Assembly: GCF_022376445.1 (NCBI RefSeq)
Contig: NW_025954964.1
Coordinates: 1-64,000 of the forward strand
Direction of reading: 5' to 3'
From: Fomitopsis serialis
Lineage: Eukaryota > Basidiomycota > Agaricomycetes > Polyporales > Fomitopsidaceae
DNA length: 64,000 bases
Under the pieces are notes generated by a model, which ran no database searches, was not told the origin of the DNA, and worked only from the letters and a program-made list of their open reading frames with translations. This document shows positions 35,870 through 48,193 of this stretch, piece by piece. Made by a program: the position numbers and the translations under genes. Within the stretch, counting starts at the first letter, position 1. Each line of letters begins with the position of its first letter.

Positions 35870-36193
35870 GTACGCGGTGTATTCGTGGTCCTGTATCTTA
35901 CTGCGCTGTATTGCTATCGATGTTTGTTCCGTGCTCTCATGTGTTTTTTCGGATCGTGCAGTGAAATCTGAGTGGGCATAAGCAGACATAAATGAAACAT
36001 TTTCGTGCTACAGGTTATTCTACAATGCAAACATCAATAGTCACTGGCAAGAATACAAGAAGCAAGAGGCAATAATAAAATAAGACACGAGTACCAGAGG
36101 CGAGCGGCGCACGGTCGACAACGGCATGACCAGTCGGGGGTAGCGGAATTAGAGTACAGTCAGAAGTCCAGAATGGGCATCACTATCTTGGTG
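35870..36193. other. Convergent 3' flanks of RPB3 and the RING gene
   Basis: The two genes end tail to tail here. Only short AT-richer untranslated sequence is seen. Confidence 0.7.
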
Positions 36194-38311
36194 TCATTGC
36201 GTCGACTCCCCCCTTTTCGACTTCGTCTTCGTGGGGTCCATGACCGGTCGCTGACAGACCGGACACCGCCCTGAGACGTCCGTCAGCCACGGGTCGACAC
36301 AGGTTTGCTATGGAGAGCGAGCAATCAGTAAAGGTTCAGCTGCGCGATCCAACACGAATACGTACGTGGAAGACATGCCCGCATGCGAGCAATCGCAGTG
36401 GCACAGCGCCCTCGCCCGCATCGTCCAGCCTCAGCTGCTGCCGGTCCTCCTCCGTAACCTCGTCCACCTGCACCTCATGCACCGACTCGTCCGGCGCGCC
36501 CACCTCGCCATCCGCCACCTCCCCCTCCCTCTCCCCAGCCTCCAAGTCCACCTTCCCACTCGCAGCGTCGTCCTTATCATCCGTGTCCTCGCTCGCCTCC
36601 CTCACTTTCTCCTCGCTCTCCTCCTCCGCACCGTCGACCCGCTTCGGCGGCTCGAAGTCGAGCAGGCAGATCGCGCACACGGCGCGGTTGCCCTCGAGCC
36701 GCACGAACGGATAGTCCCCAGACTCCCAGCGGTCCTCCCACGTCATCTTCTCCGGATCCATCTCCCGCTTCAGCCCGCCCTTGCCGTCGCCCGCCCCGCC
36801 CGCGCCCGCGTCCCCGCCCTTCTCGCCCCGCCCTTCTGCGCCTTCCCGCGGCGCCTGCGGAAGAACGCGAAGCGCCGTTTCGGCTGGCGCGTCGACGGCT
36901 TGCGCGTGGGCGGGTAGCTGTACGTAGGTGTGGGCCCGGTGGACTTGGTGTGGAAGGTGGTGGTGGGCTCGGCGGGCTCGTCGGGAGGGGGAGGGATGTA
37001 GAGCACGAGCGGGATCTGGTCCACGACGTGCCTCGGGAGCTTCCCGATCTCGGGCTTGATCTGGTGCGGATTTTGCAGCGGGTGGCGGCCGAGGCAGAGC
37101 AGGATGACGTTCCAGAGGAGCTGTGGGCGTGGTTAGTACGTGGATGCCGGGACTGATCGTGGGCTTACATAGAGCACGGGGCCGAAGACGAAGACGAGCA
37201 GGCCGAGGAGGAAGATCTCGAGCACCATGAGGTAGAGGATGCACAGGATCCCGAACGTGAGCCACCAGAGGTGCGGCGAGGAGTGCCGGCAGTCGTTGAC
37301 GGAGGTGTACTCCAGGGTGTGTGCGGTGAGGAACCAGGCGAGCGACATGATCGTACAAAGAAGGGACAGCCTGCGTGGCCAGATGAGCCCAATGTCAGAA
37401 CTTACAACTAGCTGTCAGGGCTGGCCGAGGAGACATACCGAGAATAGAGAGGGGATGCCCTCTCGGGCGCATGATTTCCCCGGTCTATGTAGTCGTCGTT
37501 TGCCCACATTGGAGGTGCCCGCGGATCACGCTCACGAGGGAAGCGGTGGGGGGCTATCGCGGGAGGCCTCGGGCTTTCGACCTCTTCGTTCCTTTCCCTG
37601 CGTTCGCGGCTGGTGGACGTACGAGTGAGCCGAGCACTAAGCGAACGGTATAGCACTTACACTAGACGTGTAGCTCTGTCGCGTCGGTAGCCCCATATCG
37701 ACAAGAGCAGTCCAAGGGCTACTCGGATCAGCCAGATCGAGTCCCATACACCCAACGGCCGGGAACATGCATCCCATTCACTGAGACCTGGTTGTGTCGG
37801 GCTCTCGTGATGAGCGGAATACGCAAGGAGCGTTATGATAATGATATACTAAGCCATATACATGAGCTGCTTCGTAGCTGAAACGATTGGAGATAATATG
37901 CACCTGCGCGATGGCAAACCCGACGTTCCACACGAACGCTATGAACTCTCTCCGTGCTTTTGCGTCCGCTCCAGAGAGGCCGAACATCATAAGAAGCTTG
38001 TCGAGCAGAGTGGGTACATCTTCTGGTCGTTGCTGCGGCGGCCGATTTCGTGGCAAGCGCGGGTCAGCACGCGGGGTCTCGTTGATCTGAGCGAGAGCAG
38101 CTTCGAGAGAGTCGAACGAAGTGTGCGGGGCGCGACGTCCTGGGTGTACGTGCAGCGGCTCTGGCCGTTGAACCACACCTTCCGAGCGGTGTAGACTGCC
38201 ATGACGGCTCGGGCGTGTGGAGGGCGCAGGATTGGGGAGGTCGCCGGTTGATTGAGCCCGCCGCAGGAGGTGCTCGTCGTACGCTGAGGCTGCGGCAGCC
38301 ATCATGGACAT
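36194..38311 (-). CDS. Multi-pass membrane RING-H2 ubiquitin ligase
   Basis: Six exons, 38311-37904, 37848-37661, 37609-37439, 37370-37169, 37120-36366 and 36307-36194. The N-terminus is cytosolic and low complexity (LLRRAQSTGDLPNPAP). Hydrophobic segments follow: FVWNVGFAIAQYIIIIITLL, WLIRVALGLLLSIWG, LSLLCTIMSLAWFL and LTFGILCILYLMVLEIFLLG. A Pro-rich stretch (LVLYIPPPPDEP) and a basic stretch (PKRRFAFFRRRRG) come next. The RING begins VRLEGNRAVCAICLLDF and is split by an acidic insert of about 70 residues before LLACGHVFH, then CVDPWLTDVSGRCPVCQRPV; the pattern is C-x2-C ... C-x-H-x2-H-x2-C ... C-x2-C. Exon 5 is 755 nt where 756 is needed: the frame shifts by one base in the GC-rich part near 36840. 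The gene is likely functional if that is a consensus error. Confidence 0.8.
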
Positions 38312-39674
38312 GACAGCCCACGCAGATACGCTGGCCTACTCCAGGGATGCCTCGAAGGCTATGAGACCGCGTGCTTGCCCACTGCAGTTATTGGAGACGC
38401 AAGGTTCAATCGATGACTTCGAGCGTGGTAAGACACCACAGTTGAGGTATTCGGGTGATTCACCGCTGGTGTACCTGGGTTCGGTGGGATGTCTGTTGTG
38501 CGGTTTGAGTAGCACAGCGGCCCACCGGGTGACGTGAGCTGGGACTGCGGTGAGCTTCAGACAATCGTCGACGTACCCAGGTTCAGGTCACGTTCAACGC
38601 CGGCACCGCCTCACACGGTATAGGGTTCCGATGGGCCACACAGTTGACGCCAATTCCGGGAGGCCGCCTTGGGACAAAGGCTACGAGCAGGGGAGAGACG
38701 GAGGCCAGAGGAGGCTCGCGGACGGAGAGCGAGCCCGAAGAGGCGGGGTCGCGCAGTCGAGTGCGCTGCCGAACAAGCTGCCGAACGAGACCCGGCGCGA
38801 TTTGATTTCCCTAGTCAAATTCGCCTCTCGCGTACTCGCTCGTGTATTGCGGGATCCACCGCGGCCTCTCGTCTGCTCTCCAGCGATCCGGAATGCATCC
38901 ATCCAGAATGGCATAAATCAGGTTCCAGAGATGCTGTTTTAGTGCCATGCACTGCACATCAGATTGACCCTCAAGTTGGCAGGCGACAACAAAGGAGACA
39001 ACACTCGGTGGCCAATACATACAGCCGCTACAGTACATGTATATGCACATATTAAACAGTACTTGATCAGTGCGAGAATCGGTGCGAGGTTGACCAATCG
39101 GTGGTAGTACGTATACAAAACTGGGCGCGAGGATGCTAGACTCGGGGACACCCATGATTGGGGGTCAAATCAGCGGATGCATGTCGAGTCGCACAGGAGA
39201 TGATCATGGCATCGGTAGCCGAGACAGGGACCACGGGCGACGTGATTGAGTGCTGTAGAACATGGCGATCACAGTGATTCACACTGGAGAGGCGGTGAAT
39301 AGCAAGCGGTTACCGGATTAGGATGAACAGCAGTTGCCTAATCGGGGGGCAGTTCCACAACAGAAGACGGCATTGCTCTACGCAGCCCAGTTATCCCCAT
39401 TCCGACCTCTTTCTCACATCCCCGCACTCCTCACAAAAGCCTTGCGCGCTGGGCGGGTTTCACGGCCACAAAACCAGAGGTATGCACCGCTACGCACCAC
39501 GTACGCTGTTTGACAGAGAACGCGAAGGGAGACGCTCGCTCTCCCTCGCGGACTTGGTACCCGAATTATCACGTCTTCCTTTTATTTGATTCGGATGCGG
39601 TACGGGACCATCAGTCCTGCCAGAGGTAAGCAGCAGGTCAGCTCTCTTCCTGTGATGCGCCCTTCTTCTTTCTC
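38312..39674. other. Intergenic DNA between the RING gene and STE12
   Basis: Holds the promoter of the RING gene on the left and that of STE12 on the right. The plus frame at 38550-38942 and the opposite minus frame at 38811-39155 overlap; neither has recognisable residues or splice signals I trust. Confidence 0.5.
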
Positions 39675-40898
39675 ATGGCCACCTTAGACCGCTACGCGAC
39701 TGCAGCATACCACCACAGGCCCCCGCAGATCCACGCCCGCCTGCCCTCGGGCTCCGTGTCGTCCCACCCACGCGTCTTCGATGCTTCTGTCGTCCCATAC
39801 GCGCCCGAACAAGCCCAACAACAAACACGCCATCTCGAACCACCCGAGGTGCTACCGGACACAGAGCGGTATTACCATGACGACGAGGACGTAGACGCAG
39901 ACGCAGACACTGAAGAGGACTATGATTTCGACGACTCTGGGGACATCGACATGGCTGTGGACGCAGGCCGGACGCAGCGCGCCCGTACGATGACCTATGA
40001 CCCCGCCCTCGAGAGCGCGCTCAGCCGCCCTCTCACCTTCCACGAGCGCGAGCTGCTCGAGCATCTCAACCGCCTCAAGTTCTTCCTCGCCACCGCCCCT
40101 GCGCGGTGGACGCACTCTCCTTCATCTTCTCCCGGCGGCTCGAACACCCTTCCGACGACCCGATGTCGCACCCGGCACTGAACCGTTTCCTCCTGCCGAA
40201 CATGGAGTACGTGAGCTGCGTACTTTGGGACGGGCTATACCACATCACGGGCACAGACATTGTGCGTGCCCTTGTCTTCCGCTTCGAGGCGTTCGGCCGG
40301 CCCGTGCGCAACATGAAGAAGTTTGAGGAGGGCATATTTAGTGATCTGAGGAATTTGAAGCCGGGCGTGGATGCGTGTCTCGAGGAGCCAAAGGTACGCG
40401 CGCACGCGTGCATGCTGTACAGGACACTGACACCCGGAGTAGTCGCCGTTCCTCGAACTCCTGTTCAAATACCAGTGCATCCGCACGCAGAAAAAGCAAA
40501 AGGTGTTCTACTGGTACGACCCTCCCTCCGATACCCTACCGTCCGCGCCTCTCACTCCTCGCAGGTTCTCCGTGCCGCACGACCGTCTCTTCCTTGACGC
40601 CCTCGAGCGCGACCTTAAACGCGAACGACAAGGACTGGAGCCGACCACCGTCGTCACTGGGGAGCCAGCCCGGTCGTTCCGATACACGTACGACCCGAAG
40701 CGCTCGCTGTACGAGCAGTTCAGCGACGCGGAGGGCCGCTTCGCCGGCGAGGGCGAGCTCGAGGCAGCCGTCCGCGCGCATGAGATCGAGCTAGAGGGGG
40801 AGCGGGCGTCCCCCATGTCTGTCTCCACCTCTTCGAGCCCTGGCCCTGGCGGCACAAGCGCCTCGCGGAGAGGCGGGCGTAGAAGGTGGAAGCTCTGA
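39675..40898 (+). CDS. STE12: STE12-type homeodomain-like transcription factor, short form
   Basis: Exons 39675-40393, 40443-40513 and 40565-40898. The N-terminal 110 residues are acidic and low complexity. The STE12 DNA-binding domain follows: LLEHLNRLKFFLATAPARW, then HPALNRFLLP, CVLWDGLYHITGTDIVRALV, FRFEAFGRPVRNMKKFEEG, FSDLRNLKPGVDACLEEPK, SPFLELLFKYQCIRTQKKQK, VFYWFSVPHDRLFLDALERD and DPKRSLYEQF. STE12 acts below the pheromone and invasive-growth MAP kinases. Two oddities: the frame shifts by one base near 40110, just after PARW, in an otherwise perfect domain; and the protein stops about 70 residues after the domain, with no C2H2 zinc fingers, which many basidiomycete STE12 proteins carry at their C-terminus. 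No such fingers are seen downstream before the next gene. Confidence 0.85.
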
Positions 40899-41127
40899 TT
40901 ACGATGATACTGGTTTCTCTGTTTCCATCTGTTCGTACAACATAGAGTTTACAGGGGAAGTGGTAGGTACACACAAAGAAGTGCGCATGCAAAAGGACTG
41001 TCCGTAGAAGAATGAGGAAATAGACCTTGGCCAGCGCTGCGCGTGACGCCTTTGTCGTATTCTACAATAGAGGAGTCATCTCCGCCCTATCAGCGCGGCC
41101 CGTCGCCAGCTCGTCATGGTTACAACG

Positions 41128-43950
41128 TTACAATAATCGTGTGATGACGCCCAGACCCTGGTAAACGCGTCAGCAGGGTGCAGTCGCCGAGGGGCAGACG
41201 TACCTTCGTCTTCCCTTCCCTGAACAAGAGCTTCATCCCTTCCTTGATGAATTCTGGGTGGGAGATGAACTCGAAGGTTACCGTGGCACGGTCGCCTGTT
41301 CGGAGGATGCCTTGAGGGTGGTCCATGCTGACCATGCGCACAGTTTGCCGTACAGCCTGTGCGCCGCCGGCGGAACAAAGATAGGCCTCAGAGACGATCC
41401 ACGGGGAAGCAACGATTCACGACGGATACGCACCCCACAATGAAGCATCGCCTTCATAAGTTACGGCATGAGCAATCACCGGTGATGGAGCGAGGCCACA
41501 GCGGCGCTCACCTGGTAGTTCGTCTGCAACGTCGTGTTATGGCTGGCGGCGATATGAGCGTCCAGCCCGCAGCGGTCCACGACATCGGGAGTGCTCACTA
41601 TAGGATGAGGACCTGCCCCTCGAATCGCCGCACGGCTGCAGAGCGGAGATGAACCCAGCCATCTTTCATCACGGAGCGGCGGAGACGCACCTCTGGGAGG
41701 CGTATCGCTCTTGTGCACGAGCACCATGCCTTTTCGTACGGCGGACTTCCGAACGCGTTTGAGGGCGAGCGACACGCATTGGCCAGCCTCTGCGCTAGTT
41801 ACCGGGGCTCTGGAAGACGGGAGGAGAATTTCACATTGACTGTATCGCGGCCGAAGGAACGGTGCTTACCGTTTGCGCTGTATTGACTTCACGACAGTGC
41901 TCTGGTAGTTGCCGTTGGCGTCCGGGCCAATTAACACTGAGTCGCCGGTCTTAATGGTGCCGCTATTCAAGATACCATCGACAACGGTACCGACGTACGG
42001 CACCGACCTGAATGTATGCCCCTGTTAAGATTCATGTTGCGGCGAACATGGATGTATGCATACCAGATCTCTGTCACAGAATACTTTTGGCGTGTGAATG
42101 GTCATCAGCATGATAAGGATAGGTCTGACACTGCACCTCCAATGGTTGGTCAGCGGCGAACTTCTCGGTGTCGCTCTCGCTAGCAGGTAATAGGTTTAAA
42201 AACGTTCGCAGCTAGACAGTAGTGTCATTAGGTTCATTTTCAGGCACTGCCGATATACAAATGACACCTACGTGATCAAGCCCGGCCCCTGTGACGTTAG
42301 ACAGTTGGAAAACGGGACACAATCTGCGAGTCTCGTTAGCTCCCCGGACAGTACAGTGCTAGTCATCATATACGCACCGCTCAGTGGCGAATACTTGAGA
42401 CAGCTCGACTGCAGTCTCAGTTGACTCCACGAAGACTGTTGTTTTCCTGCACAGTACTCGGTCATGTACGGCTAGCATGAGTCCGCGGTGTGCATACCGG
42501 CAGCCAGGGCTCTGCATGATCTTCGTAACTTGCTCGATGGTTTTCGCCAGGACATTTGGGGGTGTCATGTCAATCTGTCTCCCGCAAAACGTCATGAACT
42601 GTCTTGCATAATAATATGCCTCCCTCCATACCTTCGTGATGCAGACAACGACGGGGACACTCAAAGCAAGCGCTATCGCGAGGTGCTCCTTCGACATGCC
42701 GATGAGCCCTGCGTTGCCTCCGACAATGAGAATCACGCAGGACGGTGCGCCGGAAGTGAGCCCGTAGAGCGTCGTCTTCAAATATCGCTCATGGCCCGCA
42801 AGATCTTTGACAGACCGTCAGTAAACACATACGTCATCGGAGCATTGTCATTACCGATGAAGGACACGATCTTGGCTGCCTTTGCAGAGATCTCCTCCCA
42901 ACCCATCTTCTCTCGTCGAATTACGTCTGAATCGATTGAATGAGCGGTTGACGGCAGTATTGCCGCGCCTGAAAGTCCGAAGCCCAGAATCTTACATCGT
43001 ATTTAGCTGAGTAGTGCGAGCCGACACAGATCTATCTCACCTCCATCCCTACGCTCGACGTCCGTCCGCTCTCGATTTCGTGTTTATGTCGAAACAAGCT
43101 GACGCGTGCACGCCCTCTTCCATCATCGAGTGCCCCTAAAACCCTTTCAGTAAGTAGCAAGACCAAGCCACTGATGAATGCACCTCGGGTCAAAACACCC
43201 AGTGTGGTCGACTTTCCACTGTCGACATTACCGACGACAGCACATCGTACCTCCGGCGTCACAGAGACGTCCTCCGGAGGTAATCGTAAGAGCAGTGTTG
43301 CTCGCGGACGATCTGTTCTTGTGTCGAACAGCACCGTAGTCTAAACATGCCATGTGTTCGTGCGAAGAATGGATAAGCTCAGGTGGTGAACACATACCAC
43401 ACCTCCAATGTCTGTTAAAATCTCCTTCACCTCACGCTGCAGTGTATCAAGCTCCTCTGCAGTCAGGGCCGAGCCACGCCATCCGTCCGAATCCTCGAGC
43501 GACCCAGATTGTTTCGAGAATAGTTTGGAGTGAGGCGGGTGGACACCTAACCGTAGTATATACTCTCCCTTGCGCCTAGTCAATGATGAGGCGACAATTT
43601 CTCGCGCCTTGTCATGGTCTGCTGGAGAGGCAGACAGCAATAATGACTGAGACGCGGGGTCGATCCATGATGCATAAGGTTTTGCGCTATGCAATCGATG
43701 AAGCACGGCGTACCTGTATCCGCTCATCTACATCAGACAACCCCGCGAGCTCCTTGATCTGCAGGTCACCTCCGTCCCCTTTCACGGGAGCTGGAGGCTC
43801 AGCAGCGGTACCGTGACGGACCGGGGTCTTCTTTACCTCCTTCTCTTTTGCTCGTTCTGCGGTAGCTTGATCTCTCTGTCGGGCGACCTCCCGGTGTCGT
43901 ATCTGGTCTATCTCGCTCTGGAAATTGCGCAGACTGGTCTTCGTAGTCAT
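41128..43950 (-). CDS. GTPBP1-like translational GTPase
   Basis: About nine exons on the minus strand. The N-terminus is charged ([20 protein letters not shown]). The GTPase core: [16 protein letters not shown] (P-loop), [38 protein letters not shown], then [40 protein letters not shown] (TKID guanine site) and [13 protein letters not shown]. The later domains read [87 protein letters not shown] and [16 protein letters not shown] before the stop at 41130-41128. The order and spacing are those of GTPBP1/GP-1, an EF-Tu-superfamily GTPase linked to mRNA decay and ribosome rescue in animals; the fungal role is less clear. The 5' end near 43730-43950 has one exon join I did not resolve fully. Confidence 0.85.
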
Positions 43951-44738
43951 GTTTGGCGCAGCGCGGCAACTTGTCTGCTCCGAAGCGGGAGGCTGCCAGT
44001 AATGTGTCTAGGTTACGCGACGGTCGCCTTAACTAGGGCCATCGGAGTGAGTCAGAGAATTGAGAGTGTCTCGACTCTCACTGACTCGACATTCCAGTGC
44101 TTCAGGACACTTGTACAATGATGTTCCGGCCGTTCCGTAACGACTCGATGATTCTCTGATTTCTTGTAGTATGTGGACTTCGGTTAAGATGCTGAGTGGG
44201 TGAGCCATTGCTTTGTACGTACTGTCCTGTGAGACACCGCGTCAGATCGGACCCAGGCTGAGGACAGAGCTTGTATGCGTCTGAGGATCCGTTAATTGGC
44301 TGCTCAGAGTCAATCACTGGCAGAGCGCCGCCACACAGCTGGTACCGGCGGCACTTGCCGAAGGTCAGTAGACACATTGTCGAAGGTACATACATACTGT
44401 AGTGTCACTGGCACACAGTTTGCACACAGTCGTGCCTCACCTAATACGACACAGAAACATGTCCATGGCAGTAAATACTGTGTATACAGATTCGCGTTGC
44501 AATTCATGCGGTGAAGTCTGGCAGAGTGTAAGTTCTGTGAGAGGCGCCAGAGAGGCTGATTTTGTGGCCTTCAAAATGACCACGTGATCCCACATCACAC
44601 CGCCGAGGATGTTGATCAAGTTGCCACACTCTCGACTCCCTCGTCGTTTGAATCTTCTGCGCGCGACCGCCTCGGTGTTCGCCATTCGCATCTGTCTACC
44701 GTTTCAGCCCCAGACGAGGTTATTCATGACAGCTCAGC
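43951..44738. other. Divergent promoter region
   Basis: The GTPase gene (left) and the HPD-motif gene (right) start away from each other here, so both promoters lie in these 790 bases. No further gene is seen. Confidence 0.65.
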
Positions 44739-46834
44739 ATGACATCTCAGCCTGCATTTCGTTCGATCTACGGCACGACCCCAGGACTTCTCGATCCGAC
44801 ACAACCAGCACGTCTTCATCGCATCTCGGGATCAACACTTTCGTTCGCATCTTTCCACCCTCTCACTGCATACCCTAGAGAGCAGAACCTAGAAAACCTG
44901 TCTCTTGACGACGAACCAATACGCCCGAAGCGCATCGTGATAGAGACAACTCCTGGACCAGAGGGCACGAGTTCCTGGCGCTTCGTCCCTCGTGCACGTT
45001 TGGGACATGGAGTGGACAGTGAGGGGAGTTGGCCTAGGCTGGTCAATATCTGCGGGTAAGTGCATCATCGCAAACGTTGTGGATACCGACGGCCGACGGC
45101 ACGCCACCATGTAGGGAGATCATATATTGCTCGCAAGATCAGTGGGATATACACAAACTCGACACTACGGGGTACGAGTGCTTCGTCCCAGCACCACCAA
45201 ATATACCTACCATTTCTCGCAAGAAAGGAAAAGAGAAGGCGGCAGACAATGAACCGGAGCGACACACCATGGATGATACACGTCCCACTCACAAATCGAA
45301 ACGCCGCCTCTCGACGCCCTCCGATGACGAAACCCCACGACACTCTCGTAAGAGGTTCCGGGCAGCTGCCGCAGGCTCTGGCGATATGAGCGAACTTGGA
45401 AGCGATCCTGCGCATCCCATACCTGTTGATGACGAGGAAGTTGAGGTGGAAGACCTGCTGGGCGAAACCTCAAGAGGGGGCTCCATGCCGCCTGGCAACC
45501 ATAAATCGTCAAGCAGAGCTGGCACGAAGCGAGGAACCAGGAATACGACAGATTCTCGACGCCAGTGGCGACGTGAGAATGCCGCTTCCCAGACCAAACC
45601 CCCAAGTATTGTCTCCGACGACGTACAGGAAATCGACATGGTGGACCTGACTGCAGATGATCACAAGAACGGCCAGTCGGAATATGTACCGTACTCAAAT
45701 ACCGCAAAACGGAAGAGTAAGCCACAATGCAATGCCACAGATGTCGGGTGCTTAGCGCGCTTTGTAGTCTCCCCTGAACCTCGAGAGTCAAGCCCCAACA
45801 GACCTGGAGACTCCGCCGCCTATTCTTCAGATGATGCAGCGAATCCACCGAGAAAACGGCGTCGCACAGTGCCGCCTGAGGCGTATAGGCAGGCGTTTGA
45901 CACCAAACGTACCGAGCGGGAGCGGCGCAGGATGGAGAGCTTCAGGGCTCGATTTGACAGCAAGAAGACGTCGTGGCACGACAAGTTCTTCCGCGATCTC
46001 ATGGCAGAAATTCCAGAAGAATTCGGAAGCGGAGGAAACACGCATGGTAGGCATGTTTCTCTTCATCGAGTAACCCCGCTCAGCTGTACGCTAGGGCCAG
46101 AAGATCCGCCTGACCAGGCCCAACAAGCCCCGGGGGATGCTACGCCGGGCGAGGAAGCGCTCCGTCAAGCTGCGATCGAAGAATCTCGGCGGAAGCTCGC
46201 TGAGCTCGAGAAGGACAAGCCCCTGTGGGAAGACGCTGCCCGTAGGCGCATGGAAGCGGAACGCGCGGAAGAAGAGAGGAGACGAGTACAGAGAGAGGCT
46301 CAGCGACAGCCGCAGAGGAGGAAGAGCGCCGGCGCCGGCAAGAGACCAACGAGCTGAGGCAGAACAACGAGCGAGGGCTGCCAGGCGAGGGCTGAGTATG
46401 AACAGGAGCAGCGCCGTCGACAGCAACAGCAGCAGCGGTGGTCTTTTGGGCCTTGGACGACAGCGCGCGCTCTGGAACGCTACAAAGTGCTCAGCGAGGC
46501 ATTTGATAACGCGAAGTTCACAGAGGACAACCCGGCTACGTTCGATACCATCCCATGGCCTGTCCTGCAGTCGCCGGCGATGCTCTCGATTGAGGACATT
46601 GACTGGAATGCTGTCGAGGCGTTCTTCAGGTCTGTTCGGTCTTACATGCGACCGCAAGATTACAAGGCCTTCGTGCAAGAGAGTCACAGGCGCTTCCATC
46701 CGGACCGCTGGAGGGCAAGAGGAGTACTGCGAAATGTATCCGAAGAGGAGACTCGTAGCTGCCTGGAGGTGGCATCAAACACTGTAGCACAAGCTCTGAC
46801 ACCGTTGTGGCGCGAGGTCGTCAAGGGTGGATGA
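44739..46834 (+). CDS. Conserved nuclear-type protein with C-terminal HPD motif (NFKBIL1-like?)
   Basis: Exon 1 44739-45055, exon 2 from 45115, and a further intron at about 46047-46091. The N-terminus (SQPAFRSIYGTTPGLLDP, then RPKRIVIETTPGPEGTSSWR) and the long middle part, rich in Arg, Ser and acidic runs with KSKRRLSTPSDDE and RKRRRTVPP, look nuclear. A coiled coil of Arg and Glu follows, then the conserved end: WSFGPWTTARALERY, WPVLQSPAMLSIEDIDWNAV, EAFFRSVRSYM, SHRRFHPDRWRARG, and VASNTVAQALTPLWREV. The HPDRW motif resembles that of NFKBIL1-type proteins (WHPDKF), and the family is conserved in Agaricomycetes; the link to NFKBIL1 is inference. The frame breaks by one base near 46320 and again near 46390, both in the repetitive coiled-coil part. 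Confidence 0.7.
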
Positions 46835-48193
46835 AGATGAACGTTCTGTATCGATATCGTGCGTCACCTCTTCCATCACTGTAGAATATAGTTGTCGCTT
46901 GGAAACCCCAGTTTGTGTAGCGCAGCATCCGTCCGGTCCCGATCCCCCAAGCAAGCGGACGTCGGTAAGGAGTCAACACGGCTTGCCTCTGGCCTGGCGT
47001 GTCACCCTGTTTCAGTTTTCGCCGTTCCGCAGGGCTGGACGACAAGTGTACTGCTTGTTGTCGGCAGACCCTGCTCCAGTGCTGTCTGCGCCGTAGCAGA
47101 GCTACCCTTGGCGGTAGCTTTCATCATACCATGGGTACGTACTCTGTACAGTTGCTGGTGGTGCGTATGCAGTAGATCTACCGCATGCCTAAAACCTTGT
47201 TCCAGTCACTAGCAGCAGGGCAGAGGCGGTACCACTACAGAGCGACTTCGGCATCGACAACCGATTTGCAGAACCCTCGCCTGAGGGAGGACGTTGTCAA
47301 TGCGGGGCGTGAAGAACACTGCGCCATCAACGCATGCACATACCCCAGCTCCCCGGAGTGCGACAATGCATGCTGATCGCTCGACACCACAAGGCTGCTG
47401 AACGGTAGTACCAGCCGACGCACGGTCGGGCTAGAGGCACTGGCACTTGCAATTCCACTTCGGGGACGCCCTTCGCGACTCGCAGGTTGCGCACAACTGA
47501 GACCACACCTCACAGCCGACCTACAGCTTCGTGTCGATCAGTCATCATGCGTACCGCGCCCTCTTCCGGTGCCGGCTCAAGCCTTTGGAAGGTGAAGGAC
47601 TGGCTGGCATCGGCGACTCACCGCAGACGCGCCATCCAGAGCGAGCTCTCCGAGGCTGTGCTTCCCGCACCGATTCCCTCTCCTTAGAGGTTACCGGAAA
47701 AGATTCACGGGAGCGCGGTCGCCTGCTTGTGCCCCTGACGTGAAATGCGGACTACGCCAGTGGGCGGTGGATGTTAGGTACAACCGCGGACGTCTTGCGC
47801 GCTGTGTGCGCGCTGCCTGTCCATCATACCTTGCCTGTCGCTGTCTCCGCGTCCCCAAACGTGTCAGTGAGCGTTGGAGCGGGGCTCAGCGTGGGGAATA
47901 CGAGGGCTGTTGACTGCAAGATATCCCCGTAAGGACAGATCGGGGGAACACTAACTGCAGATACATCTCGGTCGCGCGTGATAGTTTTGGTCCTTGGCCT
48001 CATTGCATGAAGGCGGAGGACGCGTTGCAGACGAGGACGAGTAGGACCGGATCTAGGGATCCGCGCGTCCATCCACGTCGGGCTCTGTGGCCACCGCGCC
48101 AATCTGTGACGCGTCCATCACGTGCTGCGAAAGGCATCGCAAGGCGCGCGCAGCCGGACCGCGTCTTGCACTTGCCATCCGTCTACTGCGGCG
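46835..48193. other. Intergenic DNA between the HPD-motif gene and the chitinase
   Basis: No gene recognised. Short frames at 46827-47212 and 47487-47743 lack family residues. The last 150 bases hold the chitinase promoter. Confidence 0.55.

Noticed and set aside
36310..36917. Plus-strand frames of 134 and 183 codons
   Set aside because: Both are antisense to the RING ligase exon 5, which has the zinc ligands in order.
37778..38311. Separate small gene of 177 codons on the minus strand
   Set aside because: Its frame ends in an intron; a donor at 37903 and acceptor at 37849 join it in phase with the RING ligase, so it is exon 1 of that gene.
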